A stretch of DNA of 64,000 bases from ZLKRG08 sp046048895 (lineage in GTDB: Bacteria > Actinomycetota > Actinomycetes > Nanopelagicales > Nanopelagicaceae): positions 1 through 64,000 of the forward strand of contig JBJOFF010000004.1 of assembly GCA_046048895.1 (NCBI GenBank), read 5' to 3'. The notes beneath the pieces were generated by a model. The model had not been told where the DNA came from and made no database searches. It saw nothing but the letters and a program-made list of their open reading frames with translations. Numbering within the stretch: position 1 is the first letter of the stretch; the number at the start of each line of letters is the position of its first letter. The translations under genes and the position numbers were made by a program. Below are positions 16,365 to 25,273 of the stretch, piece after piece.

Positions 16365-17773
16365 TAACCAACTGCTCCTTCCATTTGAAGTTCGATTAGT
16401 CGGTTAAGTTCGAGCGCATACTCCATTGGAAGTTCGCGCGCGATTGGTTCGATAAATCCGCGAACAATCATTGCCATCGCTTCATCCTCAGTTAAACCGC
16501 GAGACATTAGATAAAAGAGCTGATCATCAGAAACTTTTGAAACTGTGGCTTCGTGGCCCATTGAAACATCGTCTTCGCGAACATCAACGTATGGATAGGT
16601 ATCAGAACGCGAAATCGTGTCCACTAATAGCGCATCACACTTCACAGTGCTCTTTGAACCTGAAGCACCTTCGTTAACTTGTACAAGTCCACGATAAGAA
16701 GTGCGGCCGCCGCCACGAGCAACCGATTTAGAGATGATTGTCGATGAAGTATTTGGAGCTGCGTGCACCATCTTGGAACCAGTATCTTGATGTTGACCTT
16801 CGCCAGCAAAAGCAATTGAAAGGGTCTCACCTTTTGCATGCTCGCCCATCAAAAATACTGCTGGATACTTCATGGTGATCTTGGATCCGATATTTCCGTC
16901 AATCCACTCCATGGTTGCACCCTCTTCGCAGGTGGCGCGCTTGGTAACTAAGTTATAAACATTGTTAGACCAGTTTTGAATGGTGGTGTAACGAACACGC
17001 GCATTCTTCTTTACGATGATTTCAACAACTGCGGAGTGCAGTGAATCCGATGAATAAATTGGCGCAGTGCATCCTTCTACATAATGCACATATGAGCCTT
17101 CATCAGCGATAATCAAAGTACGTTCGAACTGACCCATATTCTCGGTGTTGATTCGGAAATATGCTTGAAGTGGTATCTCTACATGTACCCCCTTCGGAAC
17201 ATAGATAAATGACCCACCAGACCAAACAGAGGTATTTAAGGCTGCAAATTTATTGTCGCCAACCGGAATCACGGTTCCGAAATACTCTTTAAAGATATCT
17301 TCGTGCTCTTTGAGACCTGTATCAGTATCTAAAAAGATTACGCCTTGCGCAGCTAAATCTTCACGGATTGAGTGATAGACAACCTCTGATTCATATTGCG
17401 CTGCTACACCTGCAACTAAACGTTGCTTCTCTGCTTCAGGAATTCCCAAGCGATCGTAGGTCTTTTTAATATCTTCTGGCAGATCTTCCCAAGATTGCGC
17501 CTGCTTCTCAGATGAGCGCACGAAATATTTAATATTATCGAAGTCGATAGTAGTTAAATCCGCTGCCCACATCGGCATTGGCTTCTTATCAAATAGTGAC
17601 AATCCTTTTAGACGAAGATCTAACATCCATTGTGGTTCGCTCTTCTTTGATGAGATGTCGCGAACTACATCTTCGTTTAGACCACGTTTTGCGGTAGAAC
17701 CTGCGGTATCTGGATCTGACCAACCGTATTCGTATTTTCCAATACCCTCTAGTTCTGGGTGTGCAATTGTCAT
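16364..17773 (-). CDS. sufB: Fe-S assembly scaffold protein SufB
   Basis: 469 aa from the ATG at 17773, preceded by AGGAAAG and overlapping the sufR stop by one base. SufB is the main scaffold of SufBCD. Diagnostic stretches include YESEVVYHSI, FIYVPKGVHVEIPLQAYFRIN, YVEGCTAPIY, the ATMEWIDGNIGSKITMKYPAV segment (conserved internal beta-helix) and the C-terminal SDDQLFYLMSRGLTE. A longer frame upstream lacks family similarity and lies inside sufR, so it was not used. Confidence 0.97.
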   Translation of the reverse strand: MTIAHPELEGIGKYEYGWSDPDTAGSTAKRGLNEDVVRDISSKKSEPQWMLDLRLKGLSLFDKKPMPMWAADLTTIDFDNIKYFVRSSEKQAQSWEDLPEDIKKTYDRLGIPEAEKQRLVAGVAAQYESEVVYHSIREDLAAQGVIFLDTDTGLKEHEDIFKEYFGTVIPVGDNKFAALNTSVWSGGSFIYVPKGVHVEIPLQAYFRINTENMGQFERTLIIADEGSYVHYVEGCTAPIYSSDSLHSAVVEIIVKKNARVRYTTIQNWSNNVYNLVTKRATCEEGATMEWIDGNIGSKITMKYPAVFLMGEHAKGETLSIAFAGEGQHQDTGSKMVHAAPNTSSTIISKSVARGGGRTSYRGLVQVNEGASGSKSTVKCDALLVDTISRSDTYPYVDVREDDVSMGHEATVSKVSDDQLFYLMSRGLTEDEAMAMIVRGFIEPIARELPMEYALELNRLIELQMEGAVG

Positions 17774-18432
17774 TACTTTCCTGCCCTTTCCTTGACGGAA
17801 ACTGTCGGTATGTAAGTTGTGCAAACACCGTCTCCGTGTGCGATGGTTGCTAGTCTTTGTACGTGTGTTCCAAGTGTTTTTGAAAAAATTGCAGTTTCAG
17901 CTTCACATAAATCTGGAAACTCTGCTGCTACGTGCGCAATTGGGCAGTGGTGCTGACAGAGTTCATGCCCCATTCCAACTTTATGCACTGTAGATGAATA
18001 GCCTTCTGCAGTAAGAAAATCTGCGAGCGCCTTGACTCGTTCTTTGTCATCTTTGCTTTTGCTGAATTTCTTTTCAATTTTCTTCTCAAGCTCTTCAGCG
18101 CGATTCTCTGCAAACTCTTTAATAAAATTTGCATCTTTAGTGCTCATAAATCGAAGTGCACTTATGGCTAAATCATCATAGGAATGTTCGAATTTCGCTC
18201 GACCCTCATCTGTCATCACAAAAACTTTTGAAGGGCGCCCGCGACCACGCGATAACGCTGCATGAGGTTCACGAGCCTCTAGAGTTCCTTCGGCTAAGAG
18301 CGCATCTAAGTGGCGGCGAATTCCAGCTGGGGTGATTCCAAGGCGCTCAGAGAGTTCAGCTGCGCTCGATGGCCCCTTCTCGAGGATAGAGCGAGCCACG
18401 CCTTCACGGGTTCTTTCATCCTTGATTTTCAC
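17773..18432 (-). CDS. sufR: SufR, Fe-S cluster-sensing repressor of the suf operon
   Basis: 219 aa from the GTG at 18432. An N-terminal winged helix (about 1-75; ELSERLGITPAGIRRHLDALL) is followed by a coiled helical linker and a cysteine domain: Cys159, Cys163, Cys176 and Cys204. The spacing (4, 13, 28) equals that recalled for mycobacterial SufR, where such cysteines hold a [4Fe-4S] cluster. The GTG was chosen because upstream codons lack similarity and an inverted repeat plus -10-like CACAAT immediately precede it. The protein probably represses suf when clusters are sufficient. Confidence 0.92.
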   Translation of the reverse strand: MKIKDERTREGVARSILEKGPSSAAELSERLGITPAGIRRHLDALLAEGTLEAREPHAALSRGRGRPSKVFVMTDEGRAKFEHSYDDLAISALRFMSTKDANFIKEFAENRAEELEKKIEKKFSKSKDDKERVKALADFLTAEGYSSTVHKVGMGHELCQHHCPIAHVAAEFPDLCEAETAIFSKTLGTHVQRLATIAHGDGVCTTYIPTVSVKERAGK

Positions 18433-18444
18433 AACGATATTGTG
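18430..18444 (-). promoter_or_regulatory. Candidate SufR operator overlapping the sufR -10 and start codon
   Basis: Positions 18430-18444 are a perfect inverted repeat, CACAA-n5-TTGTG. It resembles the palindrome ACACT-n5-TGTGA that I recall for mycobacterial SufR. The CACAAT -10-like hexamer (18439-18444) and the GTG start (18430-18432) are both inside it, so bound repressor would block initiation of a leaderless sufR-suf transcript. Autorepression is the expected logic, but the call is inference. Confidence 0.55.
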
Positions 18445-18480
18445 TCGTAATTCCCGTACGGAAGCCAAATTTAGATTCGT

Positions 18481-18486
18481 TATTAT
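18481..18486 (+). promoter_or_regulatory. Putative -10 element of a leaderless ctaA transcript
   Basis: TATTAT (5 of 6 matches to TATAAT) ends 6 nt before the ctaA ATG at 18493, and no Shine-Dalgarno is present, so transcription would start at the ATG. It diverges from the sufR promoter about 40 bp away. Confidence 0.45.
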
Positions 18487-18492
18487 GCCCAC

Positions 18493-19311
18493 ATGAAGAA
18501 GGGTCGCCTCTGGATCGCCGCTACCTCGCTCTTAGCGCTGCAGATGCTCCTGGTGATTACCGGAGGCTTGGTGCGAGTAACAGGATCTGGCCTTGGCTGT
18601 CCAACCTGGCCCAAGTGCACTGAAGAGTCCTATGTGCCTGATGAGAGCCAGTCACATATCCATGTCTGGATTGAATTTGGCAATCGCATGCTTACTTTCG
18701 CACTCTTCGCAGCAGCGCTGGCAACATTGGTTTTCGCTTGGAGACGTGCTGAGCTGCGCAAATTAGCTTGGCTCCAATTCTTCGGAATTTTCGGGCAAGG
18801 AATTCTGGGTGGCATCACCGTATTGACCAAGCTAAATCCAATTCCGGTAGCGGGACACTTATTGCTATCTATGTTGCTGATTGCCGGGGCGGCAAATCTA
18901 CAATTTAAAGTCCGCCCTTATAAAGAGCTCTCGGATCATGCAATCGCAAAATTACTGGCCGTCGTTGGCTTTATGACTTTGGCTGCCGGAACCGTTGTCA
19001 CTGGAAGCGGCCCTCATGCCGGTGACTGGCAGGCGCCCCGATTTGGTTTTGATTTGGAAACTGTTGCCAAAGTACACACCTCATTGGTGATGGCAACTTT
19101 AGCGCTGGCAATTTTTGTTGCTGTTAAATTCCCACGTGTCTCAGCCAACTGGTTGCTTATCGCAATCTTTGGCCAAGGCTTAATAGGCTACATCCAATGG
19201 TGGCTAGGACTTCCCCAATTTCTAGTCGGTCTACATTTGCTTGGAGCAGCGCTCTTCTGGTTAGCCATTTGGCGCACCAGATTGAGTTTTAAATATAGTC
19301 GAATCAGTTAG
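18493..19311 (+). CDS. ctaA: Heme A synthase (CtaA/COX15)
   Basis: 272 aa, about eight membrane helices in two repeated four-helix halves. The first external loop carries the cysteine pair Cys36 and Cys42 (GCPTWPKC), and the catalytic glutamate is Glu61 in HVWIEFGNR; heme-ligand histidines are present in VAGHLLLS, KVHTSLVM and GLHLLGA. Oxidises heme O to heme A for the aa3 oxidase, consistent with the SURF1 gene nearby. No ctaB (heme O synthase), which often sits next to tkt in actinobacteria, is present here. 11 bp before tkt on the same strand. Confidence 0.94.
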   Translation: MKKGRLWIAATSLLALQMLLVITGGLVRVTGSGLGCPTWPKCTEESYVPDESQSHIHVWIEFGNRMLTFALFAAALATLVFAWRRAELRKLAWLQFFGIFGQGILGGITVLTKLNPIPVAGHLLLSMLLIAGAANLQFKVRPYKELSDHAIAKLLAVVGFMTLAAGTVVTGSGPHAGDWQAPRFGFDLETVAKVHTSLVMATLALAIFVAVKFPRVSANWLLIAIFGQGLIGYIQWWLGLPQFLVGLHLLGAALFWLAIWRTRLSFKYSRIS

Positions 19312-19322
19312 AGAGGCTGGAG

Positions 19323-21326
19323 ATGTCTTTTACTTGGGGTAACGAAGACGACCTAGTTGTTAAATATGCCCGCGCGCTCGCAGCCGATGCAGTTCAAAGA
19401 GTTGGCAATGGCCATCCCGGCACTGCGATGTCTTTGGCTCCCGTTGCCTATCTACTATTTCAAAAACACTTAGTTCATGACCCAAAAGATCCAAAATGGA
19501 TTGGTAGGGATCGTTTTGTACTTTCTTGCGGGCACTCCTCTTTAACTCTATATACCCAATTATTTTTAAGTGGATATGGATTAGAGATGAGCGACTTACA
19601 AGCATTCCGTACTTGGAATTCACTAACACCTGGACATCCTGAATACGGACATACTGCGGGTGTAGAGATGACCACTGGACCACTTGGCGCTGGAATCTCG
19701 ACTGCCGTTGGCATGGCGATGGCAGCGCGCTTTGAAAAAGGTTTATTAGACCCAAACTCCTCATTATTTGAACATAATGTTTATGTGCTCTGCTCTGATG
19801 GAGATTTGCAAGAGGGAGTTTCCGCAGAAGCTTCTTCACTTGCCGGTACCCAAGAACTTGGCAATTTGATCGTAATTTATGATGATAATCGAATCTCAAT
19901 CGAGGGTGATACTCATGTTGCTTTCACCGAAAATGTATCCGCACGTTATGCAGCGTATGGATGGCATGTAGAGGAAGTTGCCGCTGCAAAAGATGGCTCT
20001 TTAGATATTCAAGCGCTTGATGCTGCGATTGAAAGAGCTAAGCTTGAAAAGAGTAAGCCCTCTTTGATTCGTATGCATACTGTGATTGCTTGGCCAGCTC
20101 CAAACGCTCAAGGCACCGCCAAGTCACATGGCTCTGCACTTGGCGATGAAGAGATAGCTGCGACCAAAGTTGCACTTGGGTTAAATCCAGAAGAGAAATT
20201 TGCAATGCCTGATAATTTACTTGCACATGCAAGGAAAGTTGCAGAGCGTGGCGCTAAAGCTCATTCTGACTGGAACGCCGAATTAAGTAAATGGAAGAGC
20301 GCTAATGTAGATAAGGCGGCGCTACTTGATCGATTAATTACAAGGAAACTTCCTGCACTTACAGTTCCTGAATTTCCTGCAGATAAAGAGATTGCAACTA
20401 GAGCAGCTAGCGGTAAAGTAATTAATGCCCTGGCAGCACAACTTCCAGAACTTTGGGGCGGTTCTGCGGATTTGGCAGAATCAAATAACACCACCATCGA
20501 AAATGGTGGTTCTTTCTTGCCAGCATCTAGTCAGATGAAGAACTCAGATCCATATGGACGAATCATTCACTTTGGAATTCGCGAACATGCGATGGGTTCA
20601 ATCATCAACGGAATCACTTTAAGTGGACTTACCAAAGCATTTGGCGGCACCTTTTTGATGTTCGCAGATTACATGCGAGCAGCGGTGCGCCTGGCAGCGC
20701 TAATGGATATTCCAAGTACCTTTGTCTGGACCCATGATTCGATTGGAGTTGGCGAAGATGGTCCAACCCATCAACCAATTGAACATTTCGCAGCGCTTCG
20801 CGCGATTCCAAATTTTCACGTAATTCGCCCGGCTGATGCCAATGAGACTGCAGCCTGCTGGCTTGAGATTTTAAAGCGAAATAAGCCTGCGGGAATTCTG
20901 CTCTCACGCCAAAACTTGCCTGTGTTACCTCCAAATGCAGCGGGTGTTGCCAAAGGTGCATATGCAGTTAAGTCGGTAATGAACCCTAAAGTTTCAATTA
21001 TTGCGACTGGCTCTGAAGTTAGCGTAGCGCTCAAAGCTGCTGCGCAATTAGAAGCTGATGGCATCTCAACGCAAGTGGTATCTGCACCATGTCTTGAATG
21101 GTTTAACGAGACAGATTCAACTTATCGGGAATCTCTGCTTCCAAAGGGCGCGCTCAAAGTAAGTATTGAAGCCGGAATCGCCCAAGGATGGCGTGAATAC
21201 GTTGGCGATAATGGGGTAATTATCTCTCTTGATCGCTTTGGTGCTTCCGCATCTGCAGGAAAATTATTTGAAGAATTTGGATTTGGAAGCGATGCCGTTG
21301 TTTCACGAATCAAGGCTGCGCTATGA
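19323..21326 (+). CDS. tkt: Transketolase
   Basis: 667 aa thiamine-diphosphate enzyme moving two-carbon units in the non-oxidative pentose phosphate pathway. TPP/metal motif SDGDLQEGVSAEAS is near residue 160 with YDDNRISIEG downstream; other landmarks are GNGHPGTAMSLAP at the N-terminus, the GGSADLAESNNT segment and the DSIGVGEDGPTHQPIEHFA pyrimidine-domain motif. GAGAGG lies 7 nt before the ATG. The stop overlaps tal (ATGA). Confidence 0.97.
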   Translation: MSFTWGNEDDLVVKYARALAADAVQRVGNGHPGTAMSLAPVAYLLFQKHLVHDPKDPKWIGRDRFVLSCGHSSLTLYTQLFLSGYGLEMSDLQAFRTWNSLTPGHPEYGHTAGVEMTTGPLGAGISTAVGMAMAARFEKGLLDPNSSLFEHNVYVLCSDGDLQEGVSAEASSLAGTQELGNLIVIYDDNRISIEGDTHVAFTENVSARYAAYGWHVEEVAAAKDGSLDIQALDAAIERAKLEKSKPSLIRMHTVIAWPAPNAQGTAKSHGSALGDEEIAATKVALGLNPEEKFAMPDNLLAHARKVAERGAKAHSDWNAELSKWKSANVDKAALLDRLITRKLPALTVPEFPADKEIATRAASGKVINALAAQLPELWGGSADLAESNNTTIENGGSFLPASSQMKNSDPYGRIIHFGIREHAMGSIINGITLSGLTKAFGGTFLMFADYMRAAVRLAALMDIPSTFVWTHDSIGVGEDGPTHQPIEHFAALRAIPNFHVIRPADANETAACWLEILKRNKPAGILLSRQNLPVLPPNAAGVAKGAYAVKSVMNPKVSIIATGSEVSVALKAAAQLEADGISTQVVSAPCLEWFNETDSTYRESLLPKGALKVSIEAGIAQGWREYVGDNGVIISLDRFGASASAGKLFEEFGFGSDAVVSRIKAAL

Positions 21327-22351
21327 AATTAACGGATCTCTACCAAGCCGGAACTAGTACTTGGCTAGATGACTTATCCCGCGCAGCGCTTACTTCTACT
21401 CTGCCAGAAAGAATTGCTCGCAAAGAAGTATTTGGGGTAACAACTAATCCCGCAATTTTTCAAGCTGCTATCACTAAAGATCCCAGCTATAAAAGCGCTA
21501 TTGAAGCTAACAAGCATTTAAGCGCCGAAGAGATTGTCGAACTATTAACTACCGAAGATGTTCGCGAAGCCTGTAAATTATTTAGACCAATTTATGAAGA
21601 AAGTAATGGCATAGATGGTCGTGTGAGTATTGAAGTTGACCCACGCCTGGCCCATAACACTGCTGAAACTGTCGAACAAGCTAAACGATTATGGTCAATA
21701 ATCGATCAACCAAATTTGATGATAAAGATTCCTGCCACTCGCGCTGGGTTGCCGGCGATTACAGAAGTTATCGCAGCTGGCATCAGCGTCAACGTTACTT
21801 TGATTTTCTCACTTACTCGTTATGCCGAAGTGATTGATGCATATCAAGCAGGCATTGAAAAGTGCGCAAATCCAAAGGATGTTCATTCAGTCGCCTCATT
21901 CTTTGTCAGTCGGGTAGATAGCGCCGTAGATAAGTTATTACGGAATGATGAACTTAAAGGTAAGGCGGCAGTGGCCAATGCTCGTTTGGCATATGAGCTT
22001 TATCTGCAAAAGTTCAAAAATTATCCACATAATCATCAAAGACCGCTCTGGGCCTCGACCGGAGTAAAAGATCCTGCTTATCGTGCGACGCTTTATGTTG
22101 ATACTTTGGTAGCTCCAAATACTGTGAACACCATGCCGCCTGCCACTTTAGATGCCGTAATAAATGCAGAGGTGGCTGCCGCGGAGAGCATCACCCAGAA
22201 CATTGAAAGTGCCAAAGCTGAGTTAATTGCACTTGCAGAAGCCGGAATTGATTTAATAAAAATAACGGACGAACTTGAAGCCGATGGCGTTGAAAAGTTC
22301 ATGAAATCATGGGATGTCTTGCTTGCAGAGGTAGAGAAAGCCAAACAATGA
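21323..22351 (+). CDS. tal: Transaldolase
   Basis: 342 aa of the longer actinobacterial type. The Schiff-base lysine lies in NLMIKIPATRAGLPAI; GVTTNPAIFQAAI near the N-terminus and the C-terminal LWASTGVKDPAY are also typical. Transfers a three-carbon ketol unit between sugar phosphates. Overlaps both tkt and pgi as ATGA, so the three genes form one coupled unit. Confidence 0.95.
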   Translation: MKLTDLYQAGTSTWLDDLSRAALTSTLPERIARKEVFGVTTNPAIFQAAITKDPSYKSAIEANKHLSAEEIVELLTTEDVREACKLFRPIYEESNGIDGRVSIEVDPRLAHNTAETVEQAKRLWSIIDQPNLMIKIPATRAGLPAITEVIAAGISVNVTLIFSLTRYAEVIDAYQAGIEKCANPKDVHSVASFFVSRVDSAVDKLLRNDELKGKAAVANARLAYELYLQKFKNYPHNHQRPLWASTGVKDPAYRATLYVDTLVAPNTVNTMPPATLDAVINAEVAAAESITQNIESAKAELIALAEAGIDLIKITDELEADGVEKFMKSWDVLLAEVEKAKQ

Positions 22352-23835
22352 TCAAACTATCTGGCCCGTTAACGGAAAAAATTGACCGTAGTAGCGAGCT
22401 ATATCAAAAACTTAGCGCTGCAAATCAGCGGTTAGCAAAGAAGGATTCCACACTCTGGGGCCCTGCAGCTGCAGCCGAAGCAGCTGTTCGTCTGAATTGG
22501 GTGGATCTTCCAGAGAGTTCAAGAGATTTACTGCCAGCGCTAGATGCGCTAGCTGCGAAATTTAAAGGTAAAGAATTGGTGCTCTGTGGAATGGGTGGAT
22601 CTTCACTCGCGCCAGAAGTAATCGCCGGAACATTTAAGAAGCGCGCTTTCATATTTGATTTAACAGATCCAAATTATGCGGCTCATGTTTTAAAGCGCGA
22701 TCTTTCAAATTCGGTGGTTGTAGTTAGCTCTAAATCCGGATCAACAATTGAGACTGCTTCGCAACGCGCCGCAGTAGAGACTGCACTTAGCTCGCAAGGG
22801 CTAAATCCCAAAGCACATTTAGTTTTTGTAACTGATCCAGGCTCTCCGCTGGACCAAGAGGTAAGAGCCGGTGGTTACACCGTAATTAATGCCGATCCAA
22901 ATGTCGGCGGACGCTTCTCTGCACTTAGCGCTTTCGGTTTAGTTCCCACTTCCCTTTTAGGTGTCGATCCCTCCATTTTGCTAGATAGCGCCTTTGCGCA
23001 AAAGAGTGAGCTATTAAAGAGCGAAAATGTGGCAATTGATCTTGCATACTTGATATTCACTCAATCTGATCAGTATGTAGCTTTTGCAGATTCGCCAACT
23101 ATTCCTGGTTTATCTGATTGGATCGAACAGCTAGTTGCAGAATCAACTGGTAAGGACCAGAAGGGTCGCGTGCCAGTTGTAATTTCAAGAGCCAATGAGG
23201 CAATTGGATCTGATCAGATGCGTATTACCTTCGAAGCTGGAGGCGATTTAGTAGTAGCTGGAGATCTGGGAGAACATTTCATCACCTGGGAATGGACCAC
23301 TGCTCTGCTTGGAGTAGCGCTTGAAGTAGACCCTTTTAATCAACCGAACGTTACCGAAGCTAAGAATGCAACTTCAGAGTTGTTGGCGGAATGGAATAAC
23401 CAGCTACCAAATTTGCCTGCGACCGAACCTGCAGCTGTAGCGCTAAAGGAGATACTACAAAAAACCGATGGTTATATAGCAATTCTTGCTTATTTAGATC
23501 GCAAGGAAGATATCGCGCTAGTTGAACTTAGAAAAATTTTGGCGGAGAAGAGTGGCAAACCGGTAACTTTTGGATGGGGTCCGCGTTTTCAACATTCAAC
23601 TGGACAATTCCATAAAGCTGGTCAACCTAATGGATCATTCTTGATAATTACCGCTGATGCGAAAGAGGATTTTTCGATTTCTGGTAAAGAGTTTTCATTC
23701 CAAACTTTGGTGATGGCGCAAGCGCTAGGTGAATTCCGCGCACTTAGCGCAAGAAAATACCCGGTTGCCAGAATTCATCTGACGGACCGGGCATCTGGAA
23801 TTTCAGAGATTCTAGCTGCGGCTAGAGCTCTCTAA
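22348..23835 (+). CDS. pgi: Glucose-6-phosphate isomerase
   Basis: 495 aa from the ATG at 22348, which overlaps the tal stop. SIS-fold isomerase linking glucose-6-P and fructose-6-P. Substrate-binding stretches include CGMGGSSLAPEV, SSKSGSTIETASQ and NVGGRFSALSAFGLVP, with FGWGPRFQHSTGQFHKAG near the C-terminus. It is of the type that follows tal in many actinobacteria, sometimes fused to it. The next gene (rbpA) is convergent after only 16 bp. Confidence 0.93.
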   Translation: MIKLSGPLTEKIDRSSELYQKLSAANQRLAKKDSTLWGPAAAAEAAVRLNWVDLPESSRDLLPALDALAAKFKGKELVLCGMGGSSLAPEVIAGTFKKRAFIFDLTDPNYAAHVLKRDLSNSVVVVSSKSGSTIETASQRAAVETALSSQGLNPKAHLVFVTDPGSPLDQEVRAGGYTVINADPNVGGRFSALSAFGLVPTSLLGVDPSILLDSAFAQKSELLKSENVAIDLAYLIFTQSDQYVAFADSPTIPGLSDWIEQLVAESTGKDQKGRVPVVISRANEAIGSDQMRITFEAGGDLVVAGDLGEHFITWEWTTALLGVALEVDPFNQPNVTEAKNATSELLAEWNNQLPNLPATEPAAVALKEILQKTDGYIAILAYLDRKEDIALVELRKILAEKSGKPVTFGWGPRFQHSTGQFHKAGQPNGSFLIITADAKEDFSISGKEFSFQTLVMAQALGEFRALSARKYPVARIHLTDRASGISEILAAARAL

Positions 23836-23851
23836 GAAACTATAAAACTGA

Positions 23852-24196
23852 TTACTCGTCTTCGCCGCGTAATTTCTTGAGCGCATCTTCAAGAATCTTT
23901 GTTGCCTCCGCAGGAGTGCGACGCTCTTTCACATAAGCTAAGTGAGTCTTGTATGGCTCATTCTTAATTGGTGAAGGAGGATTATTCTTATCTTGGCCTG
24001 CAGGGAAACCACAGCGAGGGCAATCCCACTCTGCTGGAACTTCTACGCCCTCTTCTTGCGCAAACGATGGACGAACTTCATGTCCATTTGCACACCAATA
24101 TGAAACTACAAATCGTTCAATTGCTTCGCCGCGTTCGGCTTCGCCCATTGGGCCAGCGCCAACACGGCTACCGCGGATTGCGCTTCCACCTGCCAT
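23852..24196 (-). CDS. rbpA: RNA polymerase-binding protein RbpA
   Basis: 114 aa, an actinobacteria-specific protein that stabilises the open complex of RNA polymerase with the principal sigma factor. Features: N-terminal MAGGSAIRGSRVGAGPMGE, the zinc-type core with Cys and His in YWCANGHEV and Cys pair in WDCPRCG, a basic linker (YKTHLAYVKERR) and a C-terminal sigma-interaction helix. Its ATG overlaps the secG stop by one base. A strong marker of actinobacterial origin. Confidence 0.95.
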   Translation of the reverse strand: MAGGSAIRGSRVGAGPMGEAERGEAIERFVVSYWCANGHEVRPSFAQEEGVEVPAEWDCPRCGFPAGQDKNNPPSPIKNEPYKTHLAYVKERRTPAEATKILEDALKKLRGEDE

Positions 24197-24423
24197 TATT
24201 TTAGAACCAAGCTAAGCGCTACGACGCCTGCAAACCAGAGACCGCCAACCACAATCGTGATGCGATCTAAATTGCGCTCTACTACGGAGCTTCCGCCATA
24301 AGTTGATGAGACTCCGCCTCCGAATAGGTCAGAAAGACCTGCGCCTTTTCCTTTATGAAGCAGAACTAGAAGTACCATCAAAACGCTGGTGATAACCAGC
24401 AAGATTGATAGGGCTAAAACCAT
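24196..24423 (-). CDS. secG: Protein translocase subunit SecG
   Basis: 75 aa with two membrane helices (about 2-22 and 54-73) joined by a loop containing LLHKGKGAGLSDLFGGG, the SecG signature. Assists the SecYE channel. AAGGAG lies about 8 nt before the ATG. Location after tpiA and before rbpA is a common actinobacterial arrangement. Confidence 0.95.
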   Translation of the reverse strand: MVLALSILLVITSVLMVLLVLLHKGKGAGLSDLFGGGVSSTYGGSSVVERNLDRITIVVGGLWFAGVVALSLVLK

Positions 24424-24472
24424 TTGATAACTCCTTAAACTTTAGCGTCAGCGGCAAATCTTAGCGTGCAAC

Positions 24473-25252
24473 TTACGAAACTTGGACCGCATGAAACTTG
24501 GCGATCTTCGCAAATTCCTCAGGATCTAGGCTCGCCCCGCCTACCAGTGCGCCATCCACATCCGGTTGCTTCATAATTTCAACCACATTTGAAGATTTCA
24601 CCGATCCCCCATAAAGGATGCGGCATTTTTCTGCAATTTCATCAGAACCAATCTCAGACATTGCTTGGCGAATGGCAGCGCATACCTCTTGCGCATCTTG
24701 AGGGGTTGCAGTCTTACCGGTGCCAATCGCCCAAACTGGTTCGTATGCAATCACAATCTTCTTTAAATCAGGCTTATGAAATCCAGCTAAACCTGCCTTA
24801 ACTTGTGAAACCACATGCGCTACATGAGTTCCAGCTTCGCGTACCGACAACTCTTCACCAACACAGAAGATCGGAGTAATGTCATTATCAAGCGCGGCTT
24901 TAATTTTCTTATTAATTAAATCATCGCTCTCGTTGTGAATCGAACGGCGCTCTGAATGGCCTACTGCTACATAGCTGCAACCTAGCTTTGCCAACATCGA
25001 ACCAGAGATATCACCGGTAAATGCCCCGCTTGCTTCAGGTGATAAATCTTGCGCGCCATATTGTAGACGAAGACGATCGCCATCTACCAAAGTTTGAATA
25101 GAACGGATATCGGTAAATGGAGGAAGGATTGCAACATCTACTGCATCGTAATCTTTGTCGTCCAATGAGTAAACCAACTTCTGCGCCACTGCAATTGCCT
25201 CAAGATGATTTAGATTCATCTTCCAATTTCCTGCCATTAATGGTTTACGCAT
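24473..25252 (-). CDS. tpiA: Triose-phosphate isomerase
   Basis: 259 aa TIM barrel interconverting dihydroxyacetone phosphate and glyceraldehyde-3-P. Catalytic Lys in NWKMN, His in VAVGHSERR, and Glu in IAYEPVWAIGTG are all present; the phosphate-binding end reads YGGSVKSSN. AGGAG precedes the ATG. It follows pgk after 21 bp. Confidence 0.98.
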   Translation of the reverse strand: MRKPLMAGNWKMNLNHLEAIAVAQKLVYSLDDKDYDAVDVAILPPFTDIRSIQTLVDGDRLRLQYGAQDLSPEASGAFTGDISGSMLAKLGCSYVAVGHSERRSIHNESDDLINKKIKAALDNDITPIFCVGEELSVREAGTHVAHVVSQVKAGLAGFHKPDLKKIVIAYEPVWAIGTGKTATPQDAQEVCAAIRQAMSEIGSDEIAEKCRILYGGSVKSSNVVEIMKQPDVDGALVGGASLDPEEFAKIAKFHAVQVS

Positions 25253-25273
25253 TTTTCTTCTCCTATAGTTATC

